A program made the translations under genes and the position numbers. From Sparassis latifolia (Eukaryota > Basidiomycota > Agaricomycetes > Polyporales > Sparassidaceae), in the NCBI GenBank assembly GCA_018466975.1, contig CM031558.1, positions 2,604,001-2,668,000 on the forward strand: 64,000 bases of DNA, in the 5' to 3' direction. Below the pieces are notes generated by a model. The model searched no databases. It was not told the DNA's origin and saw nothing but the letters and a program-made list of their open reading frames with translations. Of this stretch, positions 1 to 10,975 are shown in pieces (the first letter of the stretch is position 1; each line of letters opens with the position of its first letter).

Positions 1-1300
1 AGTACTGTACTTCTTTCCAGGGGAATATTACAGATTGGAGGCAGTGTGGGAGCTCGAGCACTAGGGTTTTGCCGCGAATTAGACTTTCGGCTTGCGGAAG
101 TCAGCGGTATTGAACATTGGACAGTTGCGGAAGATCTTTGAGGAGACACCATCCGTGCATTGAGGCCTGTTCAATTTGATTCCGATCCATGTCGCTTTGT
201 CTGCACATGGATAATCCTCTCCGAATGCCGTGCTTATAAGTTGCTCTACATCAGCCCGCATTGCGAAAATTGCCAGACTTGGAAGTCCTGTCGAAGATTC
301 CTTCTATCTCACGCAGTCTTTCGTTCTGCGTTGCATGCACGTCCTTCATGGAGACTCTATTGCGAAGTCTTCGACCATAGCTGCGTGGCTGTCCTGCTAC
401 CTGTTATACTATATCTGTTCGGCGTCTTAGGAAGACCTTGCGTGGCGGATGTTATCCTCCTTACTTCGCGGTCACACGAGTTGTCTTGGAAGCTGTCGAA
501 CGCTCTCACATGGTAGAAATACACTTTCGAAAGCGCTGTACCGTACTTCGGAATTATATACCGTGGATTGATTATCACACCCCAAATGTCTTTTTGCCCT
601 TCGAGAGGCGTTACAGAGGACGCTAGGGAATGTGCAAGTGATACAGTGAATTGCCAGATTGGTGAGTAGCATTATATTTTGTGAGAGAGTTCATCTTACT
701 TAGACTGTCACCGCGCATAGCTCCCTCTCTAAATCAGACTTCATGGTGTCGGATACCTGCGAGTTGCTGCGTTTGAGCTTGATGTTGTAGATTTTGACGT
801 CCCACTTAATCCTCAGAATACTTTTAGTACTAGTGTCTATGAATGATCATCTAGTCCGGCAAACAACCCTGGGATTAGATATGTGTATAACAGACGTCCA
901 GACACCTGTCCACGATCTGTCGTGCGTGATCCTAGCCTCGTTGAGTGTAATCGACCGAACTTGAAGTGCAGATGCGTTTGCAATGCCGAAGTCCACGGTA
1001 TGAGCAAAACATTCTTGCATTATAAGCGTGGTGGTAGACCGTCGCTGGCAAGTAGCGTGAGGCAGATGGACCTTTGATTCTTCTCAGAGTACTTCTGAAT
1101 ATTGTGGGTGGCTGCGTTTGCCCAGCGCTGGTACTACGCTAGGTGCGTAATCATCGTGTCTTACTAATTTGCCAAGCTTAAGTTTTAACAGGAGATCAAC
1201 GATTGACTCGACAGGGGAATCATTTGACGCGTCACCTGTGGTGCCGTGACGAACGCGTACGTCACCCATACGAGTGTACCGCGACGCTCACACTTATAAT
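1..1300. other. No confident gene; one protein-like minus-strand ORF
   Basis: I see no recognisable gene here. A minus-strand ORF at 79-261 has ordinary protein composition and could be the 3' end of a gene, but there is no supporting splice structure or family match, so it stays unassigned. The stretch from 660 to 1300 shows nothing beyond short chance ORFs. Confidence 0.3.
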
Positions 1301-1367
1301 ACGCAGTCGCCGTTGGTTTCACCTTCCCTTTCTTTCAAGTTTCACACATACTCCATCTAAACTAAAA

Positions 1368-1961
1368 ATGCGCGCTCTATCCGTGACTTTGCCCGTGAAC
1401 AGTCCTTCAGATTCCCTCACCCTTACCCAAACGCAGGTATACGCAGGCCTCCAGGTCAAGGCTCGCAACGCGACGTCAGTTTGTGCCTCGCCACGTCCCC
1501 CCGCTCCCCCTGACGATGATCTGCCGCAGACCCTTCGTCGCGCCTATTTCCTCCTGCGAAGTACTTCGTGAGTTTCCGACGGGGCTTGTGCGCCGTGTGC
1601 AGTTCAAGGGCGATCCCGAGTACAAGACGGAGCAAGTAGAATTTTACCCGCCTTCACTCGTGCGTCGTGCTGCTGTTGCGATTTTGTTCGCATTCTTACT
1701 CGTTGCCGTGTACCCTTGGTGGTACAGATGGAGTTCACTTTGCACGAGTCGCCAGCCTATGTCACCAATCTGATCAGCTCGTCGCCGGAGGGTGACCTCT
1801 ACCTCACGTTCACCTTCGCCACGGGCCCAAATGGCCCGCTCGACGAGAGCGAGACGGCGCTTGAGACAGAGAAGACCAAGCGACGGCAGGTAGCGGGCGT
1901 AATTCAGCACACGCTGGACGTGATTCGGGAGATGGTGCGGTCAGGCGAGATTGCCAAATAG
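1368..1961 (+). CDS. AtaL-like START/SRPBCC (DUF1857) family protein
   Basis: Three exons, join(1368..1474,1530..1659,1728..1961), give 156 residues. Intron 1 (55 bp) has a CTGAC branch-point-like motif and its removal joins VKARNAT to PFVAPISSCEVLREF. Intron 2 is 68 bp, phase 0, GTGCGT to ACAG. Removing both restores the family pattern: an LT-x-x-Q helix near the N-terminus, ITSCEVLREF-like and RVQFKG strands, then VTNLIS, DLYLTFTF and a C-terminal helix ending IREMVRSGEI. Members are small single-domain SRPBCC-fold proteins found near secondary-metabolism and other fungal genes; the ligand is usually unknown. The start is the first ATG with no in-frame upstream exon needed. A broken partial copy of the last exon lies at 8990-9122. 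Family assignment is confident, the biochemical role is not. Confidence 0.82.
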
Positions 1962-3860
1962 CGTAGGGCCGAACGCATCGTGCACTTGTTTGAATCTTCG
2001 GGAAATCCGACCACAGATGTTGTAATCTGTGGCCGTCGTTATCGTGCTAGGCAGTATATGTACTTGAGTTTCATCTTATCGCAAGTACTTGCTTTTGTGA
2101 GATGAACACAGTCCATAGGCACCGATCTTGAGATGGTGACATTCCAGATATGGCCGTGGCACCGTGGTGTCGGCTCTCTTCAATTTCAACATCCACAAGC
2201 AGCTCAATGTGCTGACTAGTGTATATATGTCGTCGACCTCTACGACCCTAAATTTATATCCCCAGCCAGCAAATCCAAGGGTCTACCTAAAGTTAGTAAC
2301 AAATATTCTCTGGACTGTCGTAAAACGTAGGGTTATCTGCTAGCGCTGGTATCCGAGTCGTCTCTCCTGCAATCATGTTGACCGCTCGCGTTCCGTTTGG
2401 ATAACATCACTTCAGGCGGTCAGTGCGCCCTTCATGGTGGATGTTGCATGGTAGAAATAAGGTGGAGGCGCTACGCTCAACCTCGGCTTCGCGGCAAGAA
2501 GTGAGTCCTCCGTGTTGCCTTGTCCCCATTCTTTGATCTCCTTCCAACTCGCTTTCGTCTGGTGCTACAGCACTCATTAGCCGGAGCAGTAACTCCAGTT
2601 GATGCTGGTCCACCGATCCGGGATGATACTTCAACCTTGAACCCGGATGAGAAGAAAAAGCAGCGGAGGCACGGCGGCCCAGTGTTCGGGACTCTTGACC
2701 CACGCCGTTTGGATCCAAGAGACTTCATGGACCTGAGTAATATCGTAACCTCATATGTATTCGACAGGAGCCGTGTGTCTGCGCGAAATCTTGCTGGAGG
2801 CGGTGGAACATCTTCACCAGTATGCACCATATATTTTGGATCGGTCAACGACCGCAAAGTAGCGTTTCCTCCCGACACGCGTGGGTTCCTTTACTATCAT
2901 TCCCCCACAGACTGTCCACCAGTCCTAGGAGAGGTTCGGTTTCGCCTCATGCACGACGGTGATGTTGCGAAGTTTGCCCTCGGGACGGATCTATTGTTGC
3001 CACACTCTGACTTACCAAACCGTGGCGGATCATGCTTGTGAACATTGCGATAGCTGCATCCTACCAGCTATTTCGAGAGATGCTACTCCGAGACGAGCTG
3101 GTCACACCGGATGTAATGGACAAGTGCACTTGTTGGCCTGTCAGGTAGCTACGTCTTAAACGTCAACTCATGTGTTCACTCGATGATCCGATACACCTCA
3201 AATTTTCTGCCAAAGCAGCCACGCTCTACGTGTCAACTACCAAGGATGATCTTCGCCGCACAATAATCCAATCATTATTCTTTAACCGTCGTTCCAAAGT
3301 CTGGACCACACCATACACAGGTGAGTCACTTGAATGACCACTTTACTGAGACATGGCCCTGATGATCGGGCAGGGAGCGCATTCTGCCGTTTTGAGCGGA
3401 CCACCGACCAATCGCTGGGCTTGCATCTCCGAGTCAAAATCAGGGAACTGGTGAAGCTTCAGCTTCCTGATTACGATGGTTACATCTCTATGCCGGTCAA
3501 AGGTGAATCGTTCGTCCGTGGTGGCAAGCCGTGGACCATATACTCTGAGACGGGGTCTGTAAACCTTGAAGCCCCACTCTTCCAGATAAGATGAGGGTGG
3601 AGACGGAGGGTGGAGCAAAGGATCGGCCGTGATGGTGGTGAAGGTGAGTAATGTTAGTTGCATTTTTGAGATTCAGTTACGATTTCTGCGCGTACAAGAT
3701 CAAATTTGCTTGTCGCCGGCTATAGTGGTGCGTGTACATTACACCTTTGGTGGGTTCTCGCTGTTTTGATGACGCCATGCTTTAAGACTCATCACAGTAA
3801 CAGTATCATGTCAATTGATGGTAATCCTGGGTCTTGTCATGCTATCTTCAGTTTCTTCAG
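1820..3860. repeat. Left copy of a segmental duplication
   Basis: From the last exon of the AtaL-like gene through the downstream hypothetical gene to about 3860, the sequence aligns by eye with 8990-10975. Shared landmarks are the AtaL exon-3 tail, a CAAGTACTTG block about 100 bp downstream, the CACTTCAGGCGGTCA block before the hypothetical gene, all its exons, and the ATCACAG-AACAGTATC tail. The boundaries are approximate. Confidence 0.75.
2375..3594 (+). pseudogene. Broken paralogue of the 374-residue hypothetical protein at 9501-10747
   Basis: The exon layout matches the intact copy: an exon ending at GCAAGAA with donor GTGAGT near 2500, an exon with LDPRDFMDL and FPPDTRGFLYYHSPTD, an intron of about 54 bp near 3320-3377, and a last exon beginning GSAFCRFERT. 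Compared with the intact copy it has a TAA in exon 1 where the intact copy reads TTA. It also shifts frame near 3015-3040, where the intact copy reads LPWRIMLFHI, so the main frame stops at 3041. The C-terminus diverges after PWTIYS and ends at 3594. It is most likely non-functional; a shorter product from an internal start cannot be excluded. Confidence 0.7.
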
Positions 3861-4198
3861 GATAGTGAATGCAGACATTCACGGGAACGTTAATCGATAG
3901 GAATTTAACGTCGGTTCAAAGGTACATCTCACTCACACTGGAAGCGTGGCCCATCGTGCGGCGTTATAGGTGCTCACCACGTGTTCCTTGGTAGGTAGTA
4001 AGCGAGAAGTGACACGCCGTCGACGAGACTGCCAGTGACATCACGAACGTGGGCAGCAGCAATGCATCTCTCAGTATTTTCAGATTGACACTCAGTTGCA
4101 AACGTGGGAGTGGAATACAATCGACAGCAAGGAATTATTTAGCGATACAATGGTAAACTATGGGTACACGGAAGGAAGAAGAAATTGACGGAAACAGT
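3600..4198. other. Intergenic, no gene seen
   Basis: The left part is the tail of the segmental duplication and the rest is the 3' flank of the TFIIF beta gene. ORFs are short and show no family features. Confidence 0.5.
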
Positions 4199-5337
4199 TC
4201 ATACGATCTCCTCCAGATCATCCTCATCTTCGTCGAAATCATCGAAATCATCTTCGTCACAGTCTTCTACTTCCACTGCGGGAATATCGGCACCAATTGC
4301 AGAGATATAGCTCGGACGTGGAACACCCTCTGATCCGGTCTAATGTTATTTCATAGCATGAATGGTGCGCAATAATAAAATGAAGCGTGAGACTTACCCC
4401 TTCTCCCTTGAAATTCTGCAGTAGCTCCCAGCTGCCGTTGTGCTCGCCGCTGCGATGTATGAACGCTATCTCGCTGAGTACTTCTCTCAGGTACGTCTCA
4501 GGCTGCTGAGTTCGCTCTCGTAGCCACTTCATGGACCAGTGTTCACGCTCTGAGAACGCGTCGAACAACTCATCCAGCAGCTGATTGCGGGGCATACGCG
4601 TCATGCGCTCGAACTGGCCCTTTGCTGGTTTCGGCTTTGGCGGCTGTTACACCATAGAAGAAACGTCGTTATGACAAAGATACTGGTGAGTAAATCGCTC
4701 CACGTACGACAAAATTAAATGGTGCCTGGTGGGCTGCGCCGCTCGCGAGCATGTTGACTGCGCCACGTCCGCCGGGATGCACATCCTCGAGCAGCTTTAT
4801 CTGCCGCGACCGCGCATTCGCTGCCCTGATCCGCTGCTTCAGACGTTGCCTATATTTGTCCGAAAGGACCGGTCGTAAGCTGCATTCACGCTTCACAGCG
4901 CCTATCAATTTCGTTATTCGCGCGGGACTCCGAGTGTCTTTCTCGAGTTCTGCAATTACAATCTGATTTTGCACGGCCAGAGTAGTCATCTCCAACTCAA
5001 ATTCGTCGCACGCAGGGTTGTCCTCGGTCGGCGAGACACTGAGCATTGCGAGTGGTCTACCCGTCGAAGATTTTGCTTCAGTGTACACACGGATAGTAGC
5101 GAGCTCAACGTCCTCTTGGTCGATTGTAGACCAGTGCTCGAGTAAGTATTTTGGGATCTGTGGGCTGTCTTTCAGTGGCCCGTCCATGTCTCAACGTAGG
5201 TGGCTTGCCTTCACCATCCAAACGTCCCCCGCACCACAACAATCAAGAGTCTCATCTGGCTCTTCTTGGAAATATCCGTGGCGAGCAGAATTCACCGCCT
5301 CGAATTGCCTGAGTTCCTCTGCAGGTGGTCCCTCCAT
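4199..5337 (-). CDS. Transcription initiation factor IIF subunit beta (RAP30/Tfg2 type)
   Basis: Minus strand, exons 5337..5209, 5157..4708, 4643..4398 and 4327..4199, 317 residues, slightly longer than human RAP30. TFIIF beta binds RNA polymerase II and stabilises the pre-initiation complex in the nucleus. Evidence: the N-terminal dimerisation motif VWMVK-IPKYLLEHW (usually VWLVKVPKFL), rebuilt across intron 1, and the C-terminal winged helix RMPRNQLLDELFDAF, HWSMKWLRERTQQPE, YLREVLSEIA, then NGSWEL. The C-terminus is a run of Asp/Glu. Intron 1 (5208..5158, 51 bp) reads best as a GC-AG intron, AAG|GCAAGC to CACAG; using the nearby GT would delete the conserved VK. Introns 2 (64 bp) and 3 (70 bp) are normal GT-AG, phase 0. 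The ATG at 5337 gives a full N-terminus; a second ATG at 5187 lies inside the intron. Confidence 0.9.
5158..5208 (-). other. GC-AG intron in TFIIF beta
   Basis: On the minus strand the donor is AAG|GCAAGC and the acceptor CCCACAG|ATC. The 51-bp intron is phase 0, and its removal joins VWMVK directly to IPKYLLEHW, as expected for the family. Confidence 0.75.
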
Positions 5338-6660
5338 TTATTATCTTAGCACTTCAGGAATGATGCGTCGATGGGATAGTAATGGCGGGAGAAAAATAGA
5401 TTGGTTACGTTTGAGAGAATTACAACGACCACAGAGGTGGATATCCTAGCGATGAGCTGAAGCTACTCAGTGAGCGATGGTGTGGCACGGTGGGTTGAAA
5501 CCGAGTTAAGTATATATGTTCCCAAACAGGAAAGTGATTGTTTGTTTCTAAGGCCTTTGGACAATAGCGCCAAATATGAGCAAATATGAATTGCGTAACG
5601 GAGCAAAAAGCGAATATCTGCTGACCCTGGAGCAAGCGAGTCGACACAAGAGACGACAGACATGAATTTCCTATCCGAGGACTGCGGCCTGCGATAATGG
5701 TTGCGGGCAGTGCGTATGCGTTCGTGCGGATATTCTGCGCAGCGACACTGGTATTGCAGAAACCATGAGATTCACCTGCATCACGAATGCCGCCGGTGCA
5801 AGCGGTCAGGAAATGTAGAGCTTGTCTTGCCTGGCGAACCAGATGGCCGCGCAAGTAGCAACGCGCAAGCGCAGGACTCTCGGTACCATACTCCTCCTTA
5901 TCACCGTTGGCGCCCTCCGTGAGTACAAAACTGGTGCTGCAGAGCGGGTGAAGTACTAGGTGATAATATGGTCGGTGCAAGTCAAGCCGGGGCAGCCATA
6001 CGGGAAGGGTCAAAGCAAGCAAATGACAAGGAAGAAGAGTAGCAGATATAGCACACCGTTACCCTAAGTAGGATGTTTAGTGGTTCCCGGTATGTAGATT
6101 GACACGCGACAGTGCTCGCCGGACGTGAACGCCGACCTGCGAAGTCCACGTGAGGACAGGGATTTGTCGCCCATAGCGATGAAGAGGGATTCGGAGGAAG
6201 GTTGGACCACAACCATAACGACTGGGAGCTTCTGTTCTGTGGTGTGTGTTGCAGGACGTGCTGTAGGCGTAGGGCGTGCATACGCCAGGGCTACCAGTAG
6301 CGTAATGGCGATCCGGGTGTGGGTGGTGAAAGCGTGGTCGGATAGGCATCTGAGCCTGCGCTATTAGGCATGTCGGATGGTGGAGTCACTGTGCAATATG
6401 TTTTTAGGAATAAGAAGCTTTCTGTGAAGCGTATTGGGGAAGTCGAGGTGCCTGCATATCTTTCGTGCGCATTGTAATGTCCGCTTGAATTGGTCCTCCA
6501 TCGTCTTCCTAACCGAGTCGAACAGTATGATTTCTAATTTGGCGAAGAGGCAAGGGAAGGCAGCCATGGTAGATTTAAGGCCACTAGGCACCGCAGTGGG
6601 CAGAGCGAACAATTCTTCGGTGCTGCACGTGTATTTCGTCCCGTGCGATATCATGCATCA
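5338..6660. other. Unresolved region, possible small gene
   Basis: Several overlapping ORFs run on both strands and none is recognisable. On the plus strand an ATG at 5843 opens a 38-codon frame with a basic N-terminus and a short hydrophobic stretch (LGTILLLITVGAL). It could be the last exon of a small membrane protein. The long minus-strand frame at 5420-6022 has odd composition and no motifs. I do not assign a gene. Confidence 0.3.
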
Positions 6661-7046
6661 TGGAGGCTAGGTTGACTGCATGGTCTGTGTTGGGCTTCCC
6701 AGAAGGCGAGGAGGTGGGAGGTGAGGTGCGCTGTTGTGCGGCACGTCGCCCGTCCGACATAGTGGTTCGAGATGGCCGACAACGAACGCTACCTGGTGAC
6801 TCTAGTAAAAATGCACGCATTGTGGGTCCAGTCCTGCTGAACAGTGTCGTTCCGGCTCCACAAAAGCTTTGGTGTAGAGGACCTCCTCAGACTCGTGAGC
6901 TAGCCTTAGTCTTGCACTCAGAACTGGTCAAACTCATCGTGAAGGCTAGAGCCACTGAACATGTGCCCAGTCAGATAGATAAAAATCATAGGAAAAAAAC
7001 TGTTATGAAGGAGCAGGGAACTTCAAAACTAGGTGAGCTTGCGTGA
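6660..7046 (+). other. Unrecognised 128-codon ORF
   Basis: An ATG-started frame of 128 codons with Lys/Arg-rich ends. There is no recognisable domain, and a family assignment or splice model is not supportable. It could be chance. Confidence 0.2.
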
Positions 7047-7185
7047 CAAGTCGGAACGCGTTTGGTACGAGTCACGATACAGTCACCCTTTCGTGACCTG
7101 ATCTCTGCTCTACGCTGCGATGATCACAGCTTGATCCTCCCTCCATTAATTACTGCATCAATCCTTGCGAATACTCCAGCCGAGG

Positions 7186-7193
7186 GGTATAAA
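7186..7193 (+). promoter_or_regulatory. TATA-box-like motif
   Basis: GGTATAAATGG at about 7186-7193 is followed by a CT-rich stretch and ACACAACC, typical of a fungal core promoter reading rightward. I found no convincing coding sequence downstream (7250-8000 holds only short frames), so it may drive a decayed or unrecognised gene. Confidence 0.35.
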
Positions 7194-7249
7194 TGGGTTC
7201 CAAGCGCGGCCTTCCTCCACTCATACACAACCTAAGGTAAGCCAGACTT

Positions 7250-8990
7250 CGCTGATGAACTCTGTCGTCGTTGACGAATCCCGACTGGAGTCGTAGTCTG
7301 CACTACTCGTCTAAGATTCGTAATCAGGACTCTCGAACCGCATCGCGTAGTACCACAAGATAGCATCGATCTGAACCCTGCTACTGCTCACCCATTCGCA
7401 ACCCTATATGCCCCAGACCCATCCAGAGGAACCTCTCAGCACGTAATCACACGACCGACCACGGTTACGAGGAATTCGCCGTTGCGACCTGGAAGAAATA
7501 ATACATGCTTGACCGTTGTCTTCAGGTCCTGCGATAATTCGCCTGGCAAGCACCTCTCCGCATGGAACTCAATCGAATGTCTAGGTTTGGGCTGGGGAGA
7601 GCACCAGTTGTCATGGAACTTGGCAGCATGGACAGCACGGGCTTCGAGTGCTCAGCGGAGCACACCCTCAGATCCACGTCTGCAGCAGGCACAGGAAGAC
7701 CCTTAGCTATCACATGGCGCTTCATGGCATCGTACCAGACCCAGCGGAGTTTCGTCATGGAGTAGAAGCGCTTGGAAGTCTAGTCCACTCGGTTTAGTGT
7801 GTGTAAGCGGCTTCCACCTGGCTATACTGACCTTTCGCAGGGCCAAAATATCTTTCAACTCGACATAGCTAATAATCAGGAGAAGAAGGTCGTCCGGTAG
7901 TGAATATATGGAGGTCCGCGTGAAGGTGCAGGAGAGGTATGTCTCGAAATCGGCTAGAGAGCTTTGGTAACAACAATGCTATTCCAGCACGCACACGTCC
8001 ATGCGGTCCCTTCGTCACGCTTCTACTCCTCCTCGCCTATGCATGCGCGTTGGGCCATGTCGTCGAAGACATCAGCCCGTGATTCCTTTCGGAGTAGCAC
8101 CTCCCGCCTTTCCTGCCATAACCTCTGACCGTCAAGGATGAATGGGAGGACAAACCAGTCTTTCCCGGCGTCAGCGGTAACGAGCCCATGTCCTACTCCA
8201 CGACTCATCATCATCTCAAGAAACCTGTCAAGCTCCTCGGTTGGCGAGGTATGCTTTCATTTGCTTCTGATCCTTGGCGTGACTCACACAACCCATCACG
8301 CAACCCCTCGCGCGATGCGCCGAATTTGCAGAGTTTACCTCTCAGTGTTCCATTGTCCTTGGGCGCCAGAGATGTCCAATAAGTTGCCCAAAGTACGTCC
8401 GTTGCATACTACACTTCTCACGCACCAGAGATTCTCAACAACAGGATCGAAGAGATCCTCGATGCCGATCTCCCCCTCCAGAAACTCCTGCGCGCATTGC
8501 ACGAACTCGGACGACGCGTGTATGAAGATGTACAAGAAGATTTGCTACGATGCACTCAGCGAAGTTAATTCACATTTCTCTCATCCATGATACACACTCA
8601 CGTTCTTTATTCTTACAGCACGATGGAGAGCAAGTCATCCATGATGCTTTGGAAGCCTGGTTAGATGTCCTCGTGCGGCACCCCCACATGGTTAGCGGGG
8701 TGAGGTCATTTCGGCGCCCCTGTAAGTAGTGGACTTGATTTTTACAGACGATTCCTCGCAGGTCTCGCCCAGAATCGAGCGGCCAACTATGCGACTTACT
8801 CGTTGAAAAACCTACCTAGGCCATATTAATCAGCGATCGCACTCACAGCGTGCTCGTAAAACTCACTGACCCGTTGTGTACCCACCATTCCAACCTACAA
8901 TGCGTGCATCGCTGCCTCCATAGCACATGGCGGCATCCTCAATGTTGTCAACCGCCTCGAGATCCATCCAAATGAGAGTCGCATCTGTCG
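7250..8990. other. Unresolved region with a partly repeated ORF segment
   Basis: There is no recognised gene. A plus-strand frame around 8430-8560 encodes a helical peptide (EILNNRIEEILDADLPLQ, then LLRALHELGRR). After a possible intron ending TTACAG at about 8620 comes HDGEQVIHDALEAW. A diverged copy of this segment, with a clear GTGAGT donor, lies at about 11100-11270, so it is probably a real but decayed gene. The stretch 8885-8960 also has a relative at 11995-12080. Confidence 0.35.
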
Positions 8991-9122
8991 TCGCACTGCC
9001 CCCTCAATGAGAGCGAGGAGGCACTTAATACAGAGAAGACCAAACGACGGCGGTAGCGGATGTGATTCAGCACACGCTGGACGTGATTCAGCACGCTGGC
9101 GGTCAGGCGTGATCGCCAAGTA
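8990..9122 (+). pseudogene. Fragment of AtaL-like exon 3
   Basis: It matches 1830-1961: AGAGCGAGGAGGCACTTAAT, ACAGAGAAGACCAA and ATTCAGCACACGCTGGACGT are all recognisable. A small deletion after CGACGGCGG puts a TAG in frame and the rest is rearranged. It lacks exons 1 and 2, so it is a remnant left by the segmental duplication. Confidence 0.75.
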
Positions 9123-9500
9123 GTAATGAACAAGTTGTAACTTGTCGCAGTCCTTGTCGCGCTTGATCTTCGTCTCATCACAAGTACTTGTTTGTGAGAT
9201 ATAGACAACTGCTGGGAGTCGTAGTCTATGTGACTGGGCATCGACCGATCTCGTGGTTTCGACATTCCAGATACGGCAGCGGCTGTAGTAGCAGAGTTGG
9301 CCCCCCAGAACTTCGACTCGACTTCGATGTGCTGCCAGACCGGTATACGACGTTAACGTTGCAACCTACACGACTCCAGAGATCTCGGTCGTTACTTATT
9401 TTTGGCCGCAAGCACACTTGAATCTAGCAGGACTACCTAAAGTTAGTAACAGTCTGGACTATCGTAAATTCAACTCAGAGCGGCTATCGCCTCTTCTGCA

Positions 9501-10747
9501 ATGACTCGCGGTTCATTCGGATTACATCACTTCAGGCGGTCAATGCCACCGTCATGGCGGATGTCGCATGGTAGAAACAGGCTGGGAGAGCGACGCTCCT
9601 CCTCGGTTTGGCAACAAGAAGTGAGTCCTCCGGATTACCTTGTCCGCATTTTTTGATATCCCTGCGACTCGCGTTCTTTGGTGCTACAGCACTCATATAC
9701 TGGAGCAGTAACTCCAGTCGATCCTGCTCCAGTGCTCCAGGGTGCCTCTTCAACGAAGCCACGGTTGAAGCCACAGGCGCCGTGGACGTGGTACGGCCGC
9801 CAGTTTGGGACTTTTGACCCACACCGTTTGGATCCAAGAGACTTCATGGATCTGAGCACCATCATGGCCCCCTGTGTATCCGACAGGACCCGTGTGTCTG
9901 CGTTGAATCGTGTTGGAATGCATAGGACATTTCTTTCATCAGAAAGGACCCAGTTATATTTTGGATCGACTCACAAGAGTGTATTATTTCCTCCCGACAC
10001 GCGTGGGTTCCTTTACTATCATTCTCCGACCGACTGGTCACCCTTGCTCGGGGAGATTCGCTTTCGCCTCGCGCAGGGCAGTGATGTCGTGAATTTTGCT
10101 CTCGGGAAGGATCTGTTGTGGCCGCAGAATGGCCTACCCTGGCGCATCATGCTTTTTCACATTGCTAGAGCTGAAAACTATCGGCCATTTCGAGAGGTGT
10201 TATTCCGAGACAAGCTAGTCACACCGGATGTAATGGACAAATGCACTCGTTGGCCTGCCAGGATGCCACATGATGCATGTCAAATCATCCAGTCGCTCGA
10301 TGACCTGATATACTTTGACTTTTCTGCGCTAAATACGGCGTTCTGCGTGTTAATTGGCAAGGACGATCTTCGCCGCGTAATGACCCGATCATTGTTCTGT
10401 GACTTTCGTTCAGATGTCCGAACCACACCATACATAGGTGAGTCACTTGAATGGCCACTTTTCCGAGACATTGCCCTGACAGTCTGACAGGGAGTGCGTT
10501 CTGCCGTTTTGAGCGGACCGCCGACCAATCGCTGGGCTTGCATCTCCGAGTCGTCAAAATCAGGGAACCCGCGAAGCTTAAGCTTCCTGATTACGACGGT
10601 TACATCTCTATGCCGGTCGAAGGCGAATTGCTGGTCCGTGGTGGCAAGCCGTGGACCATTTACTCAAAGACGAGGTCTGTATACATTGATGCCCTTCGAG
10701 ATAAGTTGAAGTGGGAGACGGAGGGTGGAGCAAAGGATCGGCCGTAA
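9501..10747 (+). CDS. Conserved hypothetical protein, 374 residues (intact paralogue)
   Basis: Exons 9501..9620, 9690..10437 and 10491..10747, with introns of 69 and 53 bp (GTGAGT to CTACAG, GTGAGT to TGACAG). The ATG at 9501 puts exon 1 in phase 0 with exon 2. I do not recognise the family. Visible features are an N-terminal basic, Ser-rich stretch, LDPRDFMDL, FPPDTRGFLYYHSPTDW, a mixed central region with LPWRIMLFHIARAENYRPF, and a C-terminal module GSAFCRFERTADQSLGLHL followed by LKLPDYDGYISMPVEGELL. No signal peptide, membrane segment or catalytic motif is obvious. The aromatic- and proline-rich beta-type pattern resembles uncharacterised Agaricomycete proteins, but that is an impression only. 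The broken sister is at 2375-3594. Confidence 0.7.
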
Positions 10748-10975
10748 TTGTGGTGAAGGTGAGTGATGTCAGTTGCTTTTTTGAGATTTAGTTGCGATTT
10801 CTCGTCCATGCAAGGTCAATCGTATGATCGCTTGTTGCTGCTGTCTGTAGTGGTACATACACCTTCTCGCTATTTTGATGATGTCGTGCTTCGAGACTCA
10901 TCACAGATAACAGTATCCGATGATGTTCGCGTCAATTGATGCACTTAGTCTGGGTTTTGTACATGCAACTCGTGG

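Larger units (their letters stand above)
8990..10975. repeat. Right copy of the segmental duplication
   Basis: Partner of 1820-3860. The right copy preserves the hypothetical gene and has lost the AtaL-like gene, while the left copy has done the opposite. Boundaries are approximate. Confidence 0.75.

Noticed and set aside
5420..6022. A 200-codon minus-strand ORF
   Set aside because: Composition is irregular, no motif is visible, and plus-strand frames in the same place are equally plausible.
8138..8590. A 150-codon plus-strand ORF
   Set aside because: Ser/Pro/His-rich low-quality composition; another frame in the same stretch is repeated at 11.1 kb and is the more likely real one.
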